From positions 1-11,671 of the forward strand of contig CAMBYA010000040.1 of assembly GCA_945872035.1 (NCBI GenBank): a DNA stretch of 11,671 nt, given 5' to 3'. The notes under the pieces were generated by a model. The model did no database searches. It had not been told where the DNA came from and saw nothing but the letters and a program-made list of their open reading frames with translations. The position numbers and the translations under genes were made by a program. Position 1 is the stretch's first letter. Every line of letters starts with the position of its first letter. Of this stretch, positions 1 through 9,216 are shown one piece after another. This DNA comes from Rhizobium sp. Q54 (GTDB taxonomy: Bacteria > Pseudomonadota > Alphaproteobacteria > SMXS01).

Positions 1-2718
<2,718 letters not shown>

Positions 2719-2899
2719 GGCGTGTCAATTCTCAAGTCGGTTGAGCAACGGCGTGCCGGTCATCCGGCGGGCACAGGAGATAAAGCGTTGATCGGAGCGC
2801 GTCCAGAGTAACTCGCATGCCGGCGCCCCTGCCGGGTCGCAGCGTTCCAAAGTCAGGTATGACGTATTTGTACGATCGGCTATCCTGCTGCCGCCGGAT
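2719..2899. other. Divergent intergenic region between ileS and the hybrid kinase
   Basis: These 181 bases must hold the promoters of both ileS (minus) and the kinase (plus). The ileS leader contains a small perfect inverted repeat, CTCAA-gtcgg-TTGAG at 2731-2745, 13 bases upstream of the ATG, and an imperfect GTGCC/GGCAC stem near 2755-2773. No T-box, riboswitch or intrinsic terminator was recognised. No convincing ileS promoter could be picked by eye. Confidence 0.5.
2859..2886 (+). promoter_or_regulatory. Candidate sigma70-type promoter for the hybrid kinase
   Basis: ATGACG at 2859-2864 matches 4 of 6 bases of the -35 consensus. After a 16-base spacer, TATCCT at 2881-2886 matches 4 of 6 of the -10. 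The start of transcription would fall near 2893, only a few bases before the ATG at 2900. That would make the message almost leaderless, or favour the ATG at 2921. The match is modest and could be chance. Confidence 0.25.
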
Positions 2900-5800
2900 A
2901 TGGAAAACAGCGCGCTTTATATGAGTCTTATCGAAAGCAATTATCTTGATGTCGACGCGCTCGACAGGTTGTTTTCCGGCGGCGCCGGCAGCGACTTCGT
3001 GCGCCTCCTTTTCGAGCGGGCACCCTCCGGCATTGCCATCGTCGACCGCGAGATGCGCTATCTCGCCGTGAGCCGGCGCTGGTGCGAGGATTACGGCCTC
3101 GGCGATCAGCAGATACTGGGTCGGTCCCACTACGAGCTGTTTCCCGATATTCCCGAGCGTTGGAAGCAGGAACACGCCCGATGCCTGGCCGGCGAAACGT
3201 TGTCGTGCGACGAGGACGAGTTCGAGCGTGCCGATGGCACATCGGTCTGGATCCGGTGGGAAATTGTTCCGCTGAGACGCGGCGGCGAGATTCCGCTGGG
3301 CATGATCATGCTCACCGAGGTGATCACGCGTCGGGTCGAGGCCGAGGCCGCCCGCGACGCCACCGGGAAGACGCTCGAGATCGCCGAGGAGGTCGCGCAT
3401 ATCGGCACCTGGGACTGGGACCTGCGCACCGAAAAGGTGATGTGCTCGCCGGTGATGTCCCAGCTGCTCGGCATGGGCGACAAGGCGTCGATCATTGGCA
3501 TCGATGCACTCGCCAGTTTCCTCCATCCGGAGGATGCGGCCGGTGTCCGGTTCGGAATCGGCGAAGTCCGATCGGGACAGGATCCGAAGCCCGAGATCGT
3601 CACCCGCGTCAACCGGACCGACGGCGCGACGATCTGGATTCGCCTCGCCATCCGGGCGGGTCGCGACGGCAACGGCCGGATCCAGCAGGTCTACGGCACC
3701 ATTCAGGACATCACCGGCGAACGGCTTGCGCATGAGGAGCTGGCGTTCCGAGACCGGGCGTTCGAAACGGCGGCCAGCCCACTGACCATGTCGACGATCG
3801 ACGCGCGCTATACCTACGGCAACCGGGCTTTCGTGGAGTTGCTCGGGTATGCCTCGTTCGATGAGGTCGCTGGCCGTCCGTTCACCGATTTCATCACCGA
3901 ACCGCACCGGGTCGCCGGCTCGATCGACGTCCTGCGCAAAACCGGCAGGTGGAGCGGCGAACTGCGCATGGTTCGTGCCGATGGCACCCAGTTCGACGTC
4001 GCCGTCCTGGCGGGCCTGGTGCGTGATGAGCACGGCGAGCCGCTCCGGGTTGTCGTCTCCTACCTCGACATTACCGAGCGCAACACGGCGCTCGCCGAGT
4101 TGTCGCGGCGCGAAAGCCAGCTGCGCCAGGCGCAGGAGCTGGCGCGGCTGGGTCCGTGGCGTTACGACATGGCCCAGAGCCGCTACTTCATACCCCCGGA
4201 AACGCGAAAAATCCTGGGACTCGGTGCCGAAAAAGCCGTCTACACGGCCGAGACCGCGATGCAGGAGGTGCACCCGGATGACGTCGCGCGTGTCGCGTCG
4301 ACCTTCCAGACCCTCAGGCGCGGCGACGCCGATAACGCCCAGCTGCAGTACCGTTATATGCCGCCGAGTGGCGACGCCATCCATCTCCAGGTCATGCTGG
4401 AGACCGAACGCGATGGCGCTGGCAAGGTCACCGGGCTGCTCGGCTTGCTGCAGGACATCACCGGCTTCCGGCAGCTCGAGCAGGCGCACCGCGAGACCGA
4501 GCGGGCGCTGTCGGTGCTGATGCGTAATCTGTCAGGCATGGTCTACCGCTGCGACAATGACGAGCGTTGGACCATGCGCTTCATCAGCGACGCCTGCCGG
4601 CGCGTGCTCGGATACGAGGTCGAGGACCTCCTCGGCAACAAGATGGTTTCCTACAGTGACGTCATCGACCCGCGCGACCGCCAGCGGGTCTGGGACGGGA
4701 TCCAGAGCGCCATCGACGATCGCCGCGCCTTCCAGCTATCCTACCGGGTCACGACCAAGCAGGGCGACGTACGCTGGGTGCTCGAGCAGGGCAGCGCCAT
4801 CCGCGACGAGCACGACAGCGTGGTCGCCCTCGAAGGCTATGTGGCCGACATCACCGCCGAGCAGCACATCGTCGAGCAGCTGCAGGAGAGCGAGACGCGC
4901 AACCGGGCGATCATGGAATCCGCGTCGGTGGCGCTGATCACCGCCGACGAGCAGGGCATGATCGAGTCCGTCAATCCCGAGGCCGAACGATTGTTCGGCC
5001 ATGACGCGGGCGAGGTGGCGGGCCGGGACATCGCCATGCTGATGCCGGCGTTCCGCGACGGTCTTGCCCCAGGCGGCCCGCCGCGCGAGCTGGTTGGCCG
5101 GCGCAAGACCGGCGAGGAATTCCCCGTCGACCTGTCGGTCAGCGAAATGCGCCTCGGCGAGCGGCGCCTGCTGATCGCCAGTGCCCGCGACCTGACCGAC
5201 CGCAAGAAGGCCGAGGCGCGCCTCAACCAGGCGCAGAAAATGGAGACCGTCGGCCAGCTCGTCGGCGGCGTCGCACATGACTTCAACAATCTGCTGATGG
5301 CCATGCAGCTCAATCTGGAGCTGGCCAACATGCTGGTGTCCGACCGCCCGGAGGTGTCGGAGTCGATTACCGTGGCGCTGGGCGCGGTCGACCGCGGCGC
5401 CGAACTGACCAGGCGGCTGCTCGCCTTCTCGCGCCAGCAGCCGCTGCAGCCCCGCGTCATCAACGCCAACGAGCTGATCGGCAACATGATGAAGCTGCTG
5501 CACCGGCTGCTGCAGGAGAACATCGAAAGCCGTACCCTGCTGGAGCCTGCGGTCTGGTCGGTCGAGGTCGATCCCGGCCAGCTCGAGGCGGCGCTGCTCA
5601 ATCTGATCGTGAACGCGCGGGACGCCATGCCCGACGGCGGCAGGCTGCGGATCGAAACCGCGAACGTAGTACTCGATCCGGCCGATACCGAGCATCATGA
5701 CGACGTACCGCCCGGCGAGCATGTCCGCATTACTGTCAGCGACAGCGGCACGGGGATGGCGCCGGAGGTGCGGGCGCGCGCGTTCGACCCGTTCTTCACG

Positions 5801-6361
5801 ACCAAGGAAGTCGGCAAGGGCAGTGGCCTCGGCCTGTCCATGGTCTATGGCTTCGTCAAGCAGTCCGGCGGTCATATCGCGATCGACAGCACGGTAGGCG
5901 AGGGCACGCGGGTGATGCTGCATTTCCGCCGCGCTCATGCCGCGCCAGTCTCGTCGCTGGCGCCAAAACCCTCGAAGGAGGCAGTGCGGCCCGGCCATGA
6001 GACCATCCTGCTGGTCGAGGACGATGCCGACGTGCGCCAGACCGTCGACCGGCTTTTGAAGTCGCTGGGCTACCAGGTGATCGCCGTGCCCGACGGACCG
6101 GCGGCGGTGGAACTGATCGTCGGCGGTCTGCGCCCGGACCTGCTGCTCGCCGACGTGATGCTGCCCAAGGGCATGAGCGGCAGGGACGTGTCCGAGGCCG
6201 TGGCCGCGCGGGTGCCGTCATGCCGCATCCTGTTCATGTCCGGCTACACCGAGGACGCGGTGATGCATCGCGGACGGCTGGACGACGGCGTGGTGCTGCT
6301 GTCCAAGCCGTTCCCCCGCGAGCTGCTCGCCAGCAAGGTGCGGGAATTGCTCGACGGATGA
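2900..6361 (+). CDS. Soluble six-PAS hybrid sensor histidine kinase with C-terminal receiver
   Basis: An 1153-residue two-component kinase that would sense through PAS domains, autophosphorylate on histidine and pass phosphate to its own receiver. Six PAS-like units can be followed at about 33-145, 160-275, 282-396, 412-525, 537-655 and 667-770. Several end in the usual D-I-T-E/G signature, and the first contains the familiar [10 protein letters not shown] segment. The HisKA H-box is VAHDFNNLL with H793. The HATPase shows the N-box (N905 in NARDAM), DSGTGM (948-953), FDPFFTTK (962-969) and GKGSGLGL (972-979). The receiver (about 1035-1150) has the acidic pair D1041/D1042, acceptor D1085 in LLLADVMLP and K1136. 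There is no transmembrane segment, signal peptide or HAMP, so it should be cytoplasmic. No LOV NCRFLQ motif or other cofactor motif was seen, so the signal is unknown. No response regulator or HPt gene is adjacent. Neither the start at 2900 nor the in-frame ATG at 2921 has a clear ribosome binding site. Confidence 0.95.
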   Translation: MENSALYMSLIESNYLDVDALDRLFSGGAGSDFVRLLFERAPSGIAIVDREMRYLAVSRRWCEDYGLGDQQILGRSHYELFPDIPERWKQEHARCLAGETLSCDEDEFERADGTSVWIRWEIVPLRRGGEIPLGMIMLTEVITRRVEAEAARDATGKTLEIAEEVAHIGTWDWDLRTEKVMCSPVMSQLLGMGDKASIIGIDALASFLHPEDAAGVRFGIGEVRSGQDPKPEIVTRVNRTDGATIWIRLAIRAGRDGNGRIQQVYGTIQDITGERLAHEELAFRDRAFETAASPLTMSTIDARYTYGNRAFVELLGYASFDEVAGRPFTDFITEPHRVAGSIDVLRKTGRWSGELRMVRADGTQFDVAVLAGLVRDEHGEPLRVVVSYLDITERNTALAELSRRESQLRQAQELARLGPWRYDMAQSRYFIPPETRKILGLGAEKAVYTAETAMQEVHPDDVARVASTFQTLRRGDADNAQLQYRYMPPSGDAIHLQVMLETERDGAGKVTGLLGLLQDITGFRQLEQAHRETERALSVLMRNLSGMVYRCDNDERWTMRFISDACRRVLGYEVEDLLGNKMVSYSDVIDPRDRQRVWDGIQSAIDDRRAFQLSYRVTTKQGDVRWVLEQGSAIRDEHDSVVALEGYVADITAEQHIVEQLQESETRNRAIMESASVALITADEQGMIESVNPEAERLFGHDAGEVAGRDIAMLMPAFRDGLAPGGPPRELVGRRKTGEEFPVDLSVSEMRLGERRLLIASARDLTDRKKAEARLNQAQKMETVGQLVGGVAHDFNNLLMAMQLNLELANMLVSDRPEVSESITVALGAVDRGAELTRRLLAFSRQQPLQPRVINANELIGNMMKLLHRLLQENIESRTLLEPAVWSVEVDPGQLEAALLNLIVNARDAMPDGGRLRIETANVVLDPADTEHHDDVPPGEHVRITVSDSGTGMAPEVRARAFDPFFTTKEVGKGSGLGLSMVYGFVKQSGGHIAIDSTVGEGTRVMLHFRRAHAAPVSSLAPKPSKEAVRPGHETILLVEDDADVRQTVDRLLKSLGYQVIAVPDGPAAVELIVGGLRPDLLLADVMLPKGMSGRDVSEAVAARVPSCRILFMSGYTEDAVMHRGRLDDGVVLLSKPFPRELLASKVRELLDG

Positions 6362-6388
6362 GAGGCGCATACCCGTCGCCATGGCTCG

Positions 6389-6403
6389 CTCTCGCAACGA
6401 GAG
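6389..6403 (+). terminator. Weak hairpin between the convergent kinase and ModE-like genes
   Basis: CTCTCG-CAA-CGAGAG is a perfect 6-base-pair stem with a 3-base loop, 28 bases after the kinase stop codon. It has no T-tract on either strand, so it is at best a weak or factor-assisted terminator. The rest of 6362-6452 shows nothing further. Confidence 0.25.
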
Positions 6404-6452
6404 AAGGGAAGGGACTGCCGCTGGCCGGGTAGCAGGCCCTGAGGGTGAAGCA

Positions 6453-6806
6453 TCAGCCCTGGATTTCCGTCGCCAGCGCGGCCAGCTCGTCGCGTACGGC
6501 TTCCTCGGTGCGCCTTGTGATGACGTCGAAGCGTTCGATCAGCCTTACGCCGAACGGCGTCAGCTCGGCGCCGCCGAACGATTTTCCGCCTACATGGGTC
6601 GTCAGCACCGGCTGGGCGAAGATGGTGTTGAGCTCGTCGATCAGCAGCCAGGCCCGGCGATAGGACATCTTCATGTCGCGGGCCGCGGCGGCGATGGAAT
6701 GGCGCTCGCCGACGAGCCGCAACAGCGCGATCTTGCCGGGGCCGATCTGGCGTTCGTTGCCCAGGTCGATCTTCACCCACAGATGGGGAGTGGCTGGTTC
6801 GGGCAT
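6453..6806 (-). CDS. ModE-like winged helix-turn-helix protein, DNA-binding domain only
   Basis: A 117-residue predicted DNA-binding regulator similar to the N-terminal domain of ModE, the molybdate-responsive repressor (LysR-type winged HTH). The core is GPGKIALLRLVGERHSIAAA followed by ARDMKMSYRRAWLLIDELN, with the HTH at about residues 37-60. The wing, with GGKSFGGAELTPFG, lies at about 67-90, and the C-terminal helix ends in ALATEIQG. Full ModE is about 260 residues and binds molybdate through two C-terminal TOBE/Mop domains. These are absent here and the stop codon is in place, so this is a stand-alone one-domain form rather than an obvious truncation. Whether it senses molybdate itself is doubtful. 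The ATG at 6806 follows GAGG at a 5-base spacing. No mod transport or molybdenum cofactor gene is visible nearby. It converges with the kinase gene. Confidence 0.85.
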   Translation of the reverse strand: MPEPATPHLWVKIDLGNERQIGPGKIALLRLVGERHSIAAAARDMKMSYRRAWLLIDELNTIFAQPVLTTHVGGKSFGGAELTPFGVRLIERFDVITRRTEEAVRDELAALATEIQG

Positions 6807-6859
6807 GGCGTCCTCGTCGCTTGATCTGTGTCAGCCTAAGGGATCGCGGCGGCCGGGGC

Positions 6860-6898
6860 AAAAAAATGAGCACCACCAGCGGGGACCGGTGGTGCTCA
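6860..6898 (-). terminator. Strong rho-independent terminator, minus strand
   Basis: Read on the minus strand, TGAGCACCACC pairs perfectly with GGTGGTGCTCA (11 base pairs, 10-base loop) and is followed at once by seven T residues (6866-6860). The plus strand has no T-tract after the hairpin, so the direction is clear. It lies upstream of the ModE-like gene and would stop transcription coming from 7265-6899, where no protein gene is recognised. Confidence 0.85.
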
Positions 6899-7147
6899 GT
6901 TCCCTCAGGGAGGAGGGTAAGGGACACGCGGCGGATGCCATGCCTTGTGTCCCCCTCCGATGCGGCAAGACCGCATCCAGAAGCACGTCAGTCGCCTGGA
7001 GAGAACTGGGACCCCGATATTTCGCAAGTCAGCCGATACACATATGTTACCGGTCGGCAACGCTTTCGGTGTATAGCTATGGCCTTGCTGGCCTGCTGGA
7101 TCTTGCAGGCTGTCTCCCCGGAGCCGTCTTTGGCGGTTTGCGACTTT
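6860..7147 (-). ncRNA. Candidate small RNA with anti-Shine-Dalgarno motif
   Basis: A hypothetical transcript of about 290 bases from a minus-strand promoter near 7154-7182 to the terminator at 6860-6898. It would contain a hairpin GATGCGG-tcttg-CCGCATC (6977-6959), a bulged stem of GGAGG plus GGGACAC pairing with GTGTCCC and CCTCC (6958-6912), and CCTCCTCCC (6916-6908), which is complementary to Shine-Dalgarno sequences. The motif resembles the CCUCCUCCC of alphaproteobacterial cuckoo (CcsR) RNAs. No known RNA family was recognised, and the 5' end may be closer to the terminator. The terminator is well supported; the RNA itself is inferred. Confidence 0.4.
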
Positions 7148-7162
7148 GTCACGATTGTTACA
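7147..7162. promoter_or_regulatory. Imperfect palindrome, possible operator
   Basis: TGTCAC-gatt-GTTACA matches its own reverse complement at 12 of 16 positions. It lies 104 bases upstream of the TetR start and overlaps the -10 of the candidate minus-strand promoter. The size suits a TetR-type operator, but ownership by the neighbouring TetR protein is inference. Confidence 0.35.
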
Positions 7163-7182
7163 CAAGCTCCGGCGACCGTCAA
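7154..7182 (-). promoter_or_regulatory. Candidate minus-strand promoter
   Basis: On the minus strand, TTGACG (7182-7177, 5 of 6 of the -35) is followed after 17 bases by AACAAT (7159-7154, 4 of 6 of the -10). It would fire toward the terminator at 6860-6898. It overlaps the palindrome at 7147-7162. Confidence 0.35.
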
Positions 7183-7203
7183 GGTCAACCAAATCCGACT
7201 GTT

Positions 7204-7232
7204 ATGTCAAAAAGCGGTCGGCGGTGTATATT
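7204..7232 (+). promoter_or_regulatory. Candidate sigma70-type promoter for the TetR gene
   Basis: ATGTCA (7204-7209, 4 of 6) and TATATT (7227-7232, 5 of 6) are separated by a 17-base spacer. Transcription would begin near 7239, giving a leader of about 27 bases before the ATG at 7266. Confidence 0.45.
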
Positions 7233-7265
7233 CGGGATTCGAGAACCAAAGAGGCGATATCAAGG

Positions 7266-7979
7266 ATGGGCGGTGAAATGTCGGAACTGGTCAAGGGCAG
7301 GTCGCGTGGGCAGGCCGGGCGAGAGACCTGGCAATCGCGCAAGAGCGCGGAAACCCGCACCGAGATCCTCGACGCCGTCATCCGGTCTTATATCGAAGTC
7401 GGCTATGGCCGCACCACGCTGCAGCAGATCGCCGACCGTACCGGGCTATCGCGCGGCGCGATCATCTATCATTTCCCGTCGATGGTGGATGTGACCAAGG
7501 CGGCGGTCTCCTACCTGCAGCAGAAGCGCCTTGCCATCTACCGCGACACCCTGGAGCGGATCGAAGGCGAGCAGGATTTCGTTGGCCACGCATTGGAGAC
7601 GCTCTGGCAGCAGATTTCCGACCCGCTGTTCATGGCGTATAACGAGCTCACCGTCGCCGCCCGCACCGATCCCGAGCTGGAAAGCATCATGCGTCCGGCG
7701 CAGGAGGAATACGAACGGGAATGGGACCGTATCGGCCGCGACCATTCCCATGCCCTGTCCGACCGGGACGACCGCTTCGGCCTCACCGCCGATCTGGTGC
7801 AGTACGCCATGATCGGCATGGCTGTCAGCTTCATGTGGACCGACGCGGAATACCGCAAGCGCCGGCTGCTCGAGGATCTGAAGGAGCATGTCCGCGCGCT
7901 GTTGCGCGACGGTATCCCGGAGCAGGTCGTCGATGCCATCGCCGCCTATAACGTCAAGCGCGGCGTTCCCGGCGAATAG
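7266..7979 (+). CDS. TetR/AcrR-family transcriptional regulator
   Basis: A 237-residue one-component regulator, expected to be a dimeric repressor released by a small ligand. The N-terminal HTH is clear: RTEILDAVIRSYIEVGYGRT leads into TLQQIADRTGLSRGAIIYHF at residues 51-70, the classical TetR signature. The C-terminal helical ligand domain (about 80-225) is not assigned to a subfamily, as expected for this variable part. The frame is open further upstream, but TetR similarity begins only after residue 20. I chose the ATG at 7266; the in-frame ATG at 7278 (MSELVKGRSRG) is equally possible, with AAGGA at 7262-7266 placed 11 bases upstream. The SnoaL-like gene starts 53 bases after the stop, so co-transcription and control of that gene, and perhaps of the facing flavoenzyme operon, are plausible. 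The ligand is unknown. Confidence 0.93.
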   Translation: MGGEMSELVKGRSRGQAGRETWQSRKSAETRTEILDAVIRSYIEVGYGRTTLQQIADRTGLSRGAIIYHFPSMVDVTKAAVSYLQQKRLAIYRDTLERIEGEQDFVGHALETLWQQISDPLFMAYNELTVAARTDPELESIMRPAQEEYEREWDRIGRDHSHALSDRDDRFGLTADLVQYAMIGMAVSFMWTDAEYRKRRLLEDLKEHVRALLRDGIPEQVVDAIAAYNVKRGVPGE

Positions 7980-8032
7980 TTTTCAGAAGCCCGGATTATG
8001 CTACGGTTTCCCGGAAGAAGGGGAGATCGCAT

Positions 8033-8536
8033 ATGACCGATACACTGGAAGCACGCATCCGCAGGCTCGAGGACATTGAGGCCATCAAGCAATTGAAGGC
8101 CCGCTACGGCCAGGCCTGCGACGACGACCACAACCCGGACAAGGTGGCGGCGCTGTTCGTGCCGGACGGGCTGTGGGCCGGCGAGAACATCGGCGTCCAC
8201 GCCAAGGGCCACGCGGCGATCAAGGAATATATCCGCGGCGTCCGCGCCAGCGGCCGGATGCGCAACAGCGCCCACATGTTCATGAACCCGATCATCACCG
8301 TGGATGGTGACCGAGCCACCGGCGAATGGCTGTTCACGATGTGCTTCACCGGCAAGGTGGGCGACGGTACGTTCCAGTATCACCGCATCATCGGCTCATA
8401 CCGCGACGTGTATGTCCGTGTCGACGGGCGCTGGCTTTACCAGTCGCTCAACGTCACCGTCGACGAAAGCGGTCCCTACACCACCGAGGACAGCCGGCTG
8501 TTTTCCAAGTCTGTCAGCGATGCGGTGAACGTCTAG
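8033..8536 (+). CDS. SnoaL-like / nuclear transport factor 2 (NTF2) fold protein A
   Basis: A 167-residue protein of the SnoaL-like, NTF2-fold superfamily: small cone-shaped alpha+beta barrels that act as cyclases, isomerases, dehydratases or ligand binders. The N-terminal helices LEARIRRLEDIEAIKQLKAR lead to Y25 and the acidic DDDHNPDKVAALF segment. Next come NSAHMFMNPIITVDGDRATG, with H81, and the closing strands YRDVYVRVDGRWLYQSLNV. This order is typical of the SnoaL_4 group. The ATG at 8033 follows GGGGAG at an 8-base spacing, a good start. It lies 53 bases after the TetR gene on the same strand. The reaction cannot be assigned; related proteins often sit next to steroid, aromatic or polyketide genes. 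It has no signal peptide, so it is cytoplasmic. Confidence 0.9.
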   Translation: MTDTLEARIRRLEDIEAIKQLKARYGQACDDDHNPDKVAALFVPDGLWAGENIGVHAKGHAAIKEYIRGVRASGRMRNSAHMFMNPIITVDGDRATGEWLFTMCFTGKVGDGTFQYHRIIGSYRDVYVRVDGRWLYQSLNVTVDESGPYTTEDSRLFSKSVSDAVNV

Positions 8537-8557
8537 CCGCACCGCGATTCCCTGCGG
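8536..8557 (+). terminator. Possible weak terminator hairpin after SnoaL-like gene A
   Basis: GCCGCA and TGCGGC form a perfect 6-base-pair stem with a 10-base loop, beginning at the last base of the stop codon. There is no T-tract, so termination is uncertain. Confidence 0.25.
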
Positions 8558-8610
8558 CAGACCGGGCCGTTCCTCTATTTGCATGGAGGTGCAGGCTCAA
8601 ACCTTACCGT

Positions 8611-8676
8611 GTCCCTGATCTTGTCGAAGGGCGTTGCACCAACGCTGATGCCTGGCCGTTCGACAAGCTCAGGGAC
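8611..8676. repeat. REP-like extragenic inverted repeat pair
   Basis: Two 22-base arms at 8611-8632 and 8655-8676 are inverted copies of each other with only two mismatches. The right arm contains TTCGACAAGCTCAGGGAC. The 22-base spacer includes GCGTTG-cac-CAACGC (8631-8645), a nested perfect hairpin that shares two bases with the left arm. The TTCGACAAGCTCAGG core is, from memory, a widespread extragenic repeat in several high-GC bacteria. The site, between two convergent genes, is typical for REP elements. No transposase or RAYT gene is present in the window. Confidence 0.75.
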
Positions 8677-8700
8677 GGGGCAAAAAAGGAATTTTGTCCC
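8677..8700. terminator. Hairpin next to the REP pair, possible two-way terminator
   Basis: GGGGCAAAA (8677-8685) pairs with TTTTGTCCC (8692-8700) around a 6-base loop, giving 9 pairs including one G-T wobble. It sits 4 bases beyond the stop of the minus-strand gene ending at 8704. The A and T runs are inside the stem, so the form is not that of a classic terminator. Confidence 0.35.
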
Positions 8701-8703
8701 GCG

Positions 8704-9126
8704 CTACTGCGCGATGTAGGTGATTGTGGCGCCTGCCACATCGGCCTCGGACTTGTAGACCTCGGCGGTCGGGTCGCGGGTGACGGTGAGCGCCGCCGGG
8801 CCGGTCCATTCCAGCGAGACGCGCGGGCCGCCCCATGCTGCTCTGACATCCCCGCCATTGGAGACGAAGGCGTTTGCGCTCTTGTTGGGCAGTGCCTCTC
8901 CGGCGCCGATCAGGGACACCTGCGAGCCCACCGACTTGGTGCTGGCGCATTCCCGGGTAAACAGCACCGCATCCAGCGTTCCGTCCGGCGAGGGCGCCCG
9001 CGACACCTCGGTGTTCTTGCACGGCAGCAGCGGCAGGTCCGGCCAAGTGTAGTACATCCAGACGTTGAAGCCGATCACGACGGCGGCGACGCCGATCAGG
9101 ACGACGCGGAGGCGTTCGGGCTTCAT
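8704..9126 (-). CDS. Small membrane-anchored protein of unknown function
   Basis: A 140-residue protein that I do not recognise by family name. The N-terminus MKPERLRVVLIGVAAVVIGF has a positive start followed by a hydrophobic stretch at about 7-26. This is a single membrane anchor or uncleaved signal, so the rest should lie in the periplasm. There is no lipobox. Two cysteines (C36 and C60) could form a disulfide. The pattern SPDGTLDAVLFTREC, then SQVSLIGAGE, then NKSANAFVSNGG, resembles a common group of uncharacterised anchored proteins, though I cannot name the family surely. I chose the ATG at 9126 because GGGAG stands 6-7 bases upstream; the longer frame from 9168 lacks this. It is on the same strand as the SnoaL-like B gene, 90 bases downstream, so it may be read through or have its own promoter. 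Confidence 0.75.
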   Translation of the reverse strand: MKPERLRVVLIGVAAVVIGFNVWMYYTWPDLPLLPCKNTEVSRAPSPDGTLDAVLFTRECASTKSVGSQVSLIGAGEALPNKSANAFVSNGGDVRAAWGGPRVSLEWTGPAALTVTRDPTAEVYKSEADVAGATITYIAQ

Positions 9127-9216
9127 CTGGTTCTCCCGGCTGGCGGACAACAGCCCTCGATCGGGCACCGGGGACTTTGCCCTGCCCGCGCCGCGACGTC
9201 ACCGGGTTTCTTGAGG

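Larger units (their letters stand above)
6807..7265. other. Gene-poor regulatory region upstream of the ModE-like and TetR genes
   Basis: These 459 bases hold no convincing protein gene. They contain a strong minus-strand intrinsic terminator (6860-6898), a small TCCC-tca-GGGA hairpin (6901-6911), a bulged 12-base-pair stem (6912-6958), a perfect 7-base-pair hairpin (6959-6977), ATACAC/GTGTAT inverted repeats (7036-7041 and 7069-7074), an imperfect palindrome (7147-7162) and candidate promoters on both strands. Open frames crossing it, such as 6821-7276 plus and 6905-7192 minus, lack family features, and the minus-strand ones rely on TTG starts. Confidence 0.6.

Noticed and set aside
2731..2745. 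CTCAA-gtcgg-TTGAG repeat as an attenuator or T-box for ileS
   Set aside because: Only a 5-base-pair stem with no terminator or T-box sequence; T-boxes are also not expected in alphaproteobacteria.
2732..4489. Minus-strand open frame of 585 codons opposite the kinase
   Set aside because: The plus strand encodes clear PAS domains here, and the antisense product shows no domain. It is a codon-bias shadow.
6867..6977. Hairpin cluster as a molybdenum cofactor riboswitch for the ModE-like gene
   Set aside because: I could not match the conserved Moco riboswitch core, and the terminator lies before the ModE-like gene with no antiterminator partner that I could identify.
6860..7165. Known structured RNAs (SRP RNA, RNase P, tmRNA, 6S)
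   Set aside because: None of the conserved core sequences of SRP RNA, RNase P or tmRNA was seen on either strand, and the hairpin layout does not resemble the long bulged 6S stem.
6905..7192. Minus-strand small frames (95 and 66 codons) as the gene served by the terminator at 6860-6898
   Set aside because: Both need TTG starts that lie upstream of the best promoter, have no clear ribosome binding site and show no domain. A non-coding RNA explains the terminator better.
6821..7276. Plus-strand open frame containing RQRFRCIAMALLACWILQAV, which resembles a signal peptide, ending next to the TetR start
   Set aside because: It begins upstream of the hairpin region with no family features or ribosome binding site at a suitable start. 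The hydrophobic run is short enough to be chance. RNA-seq or Ribo-seq could reopen it.
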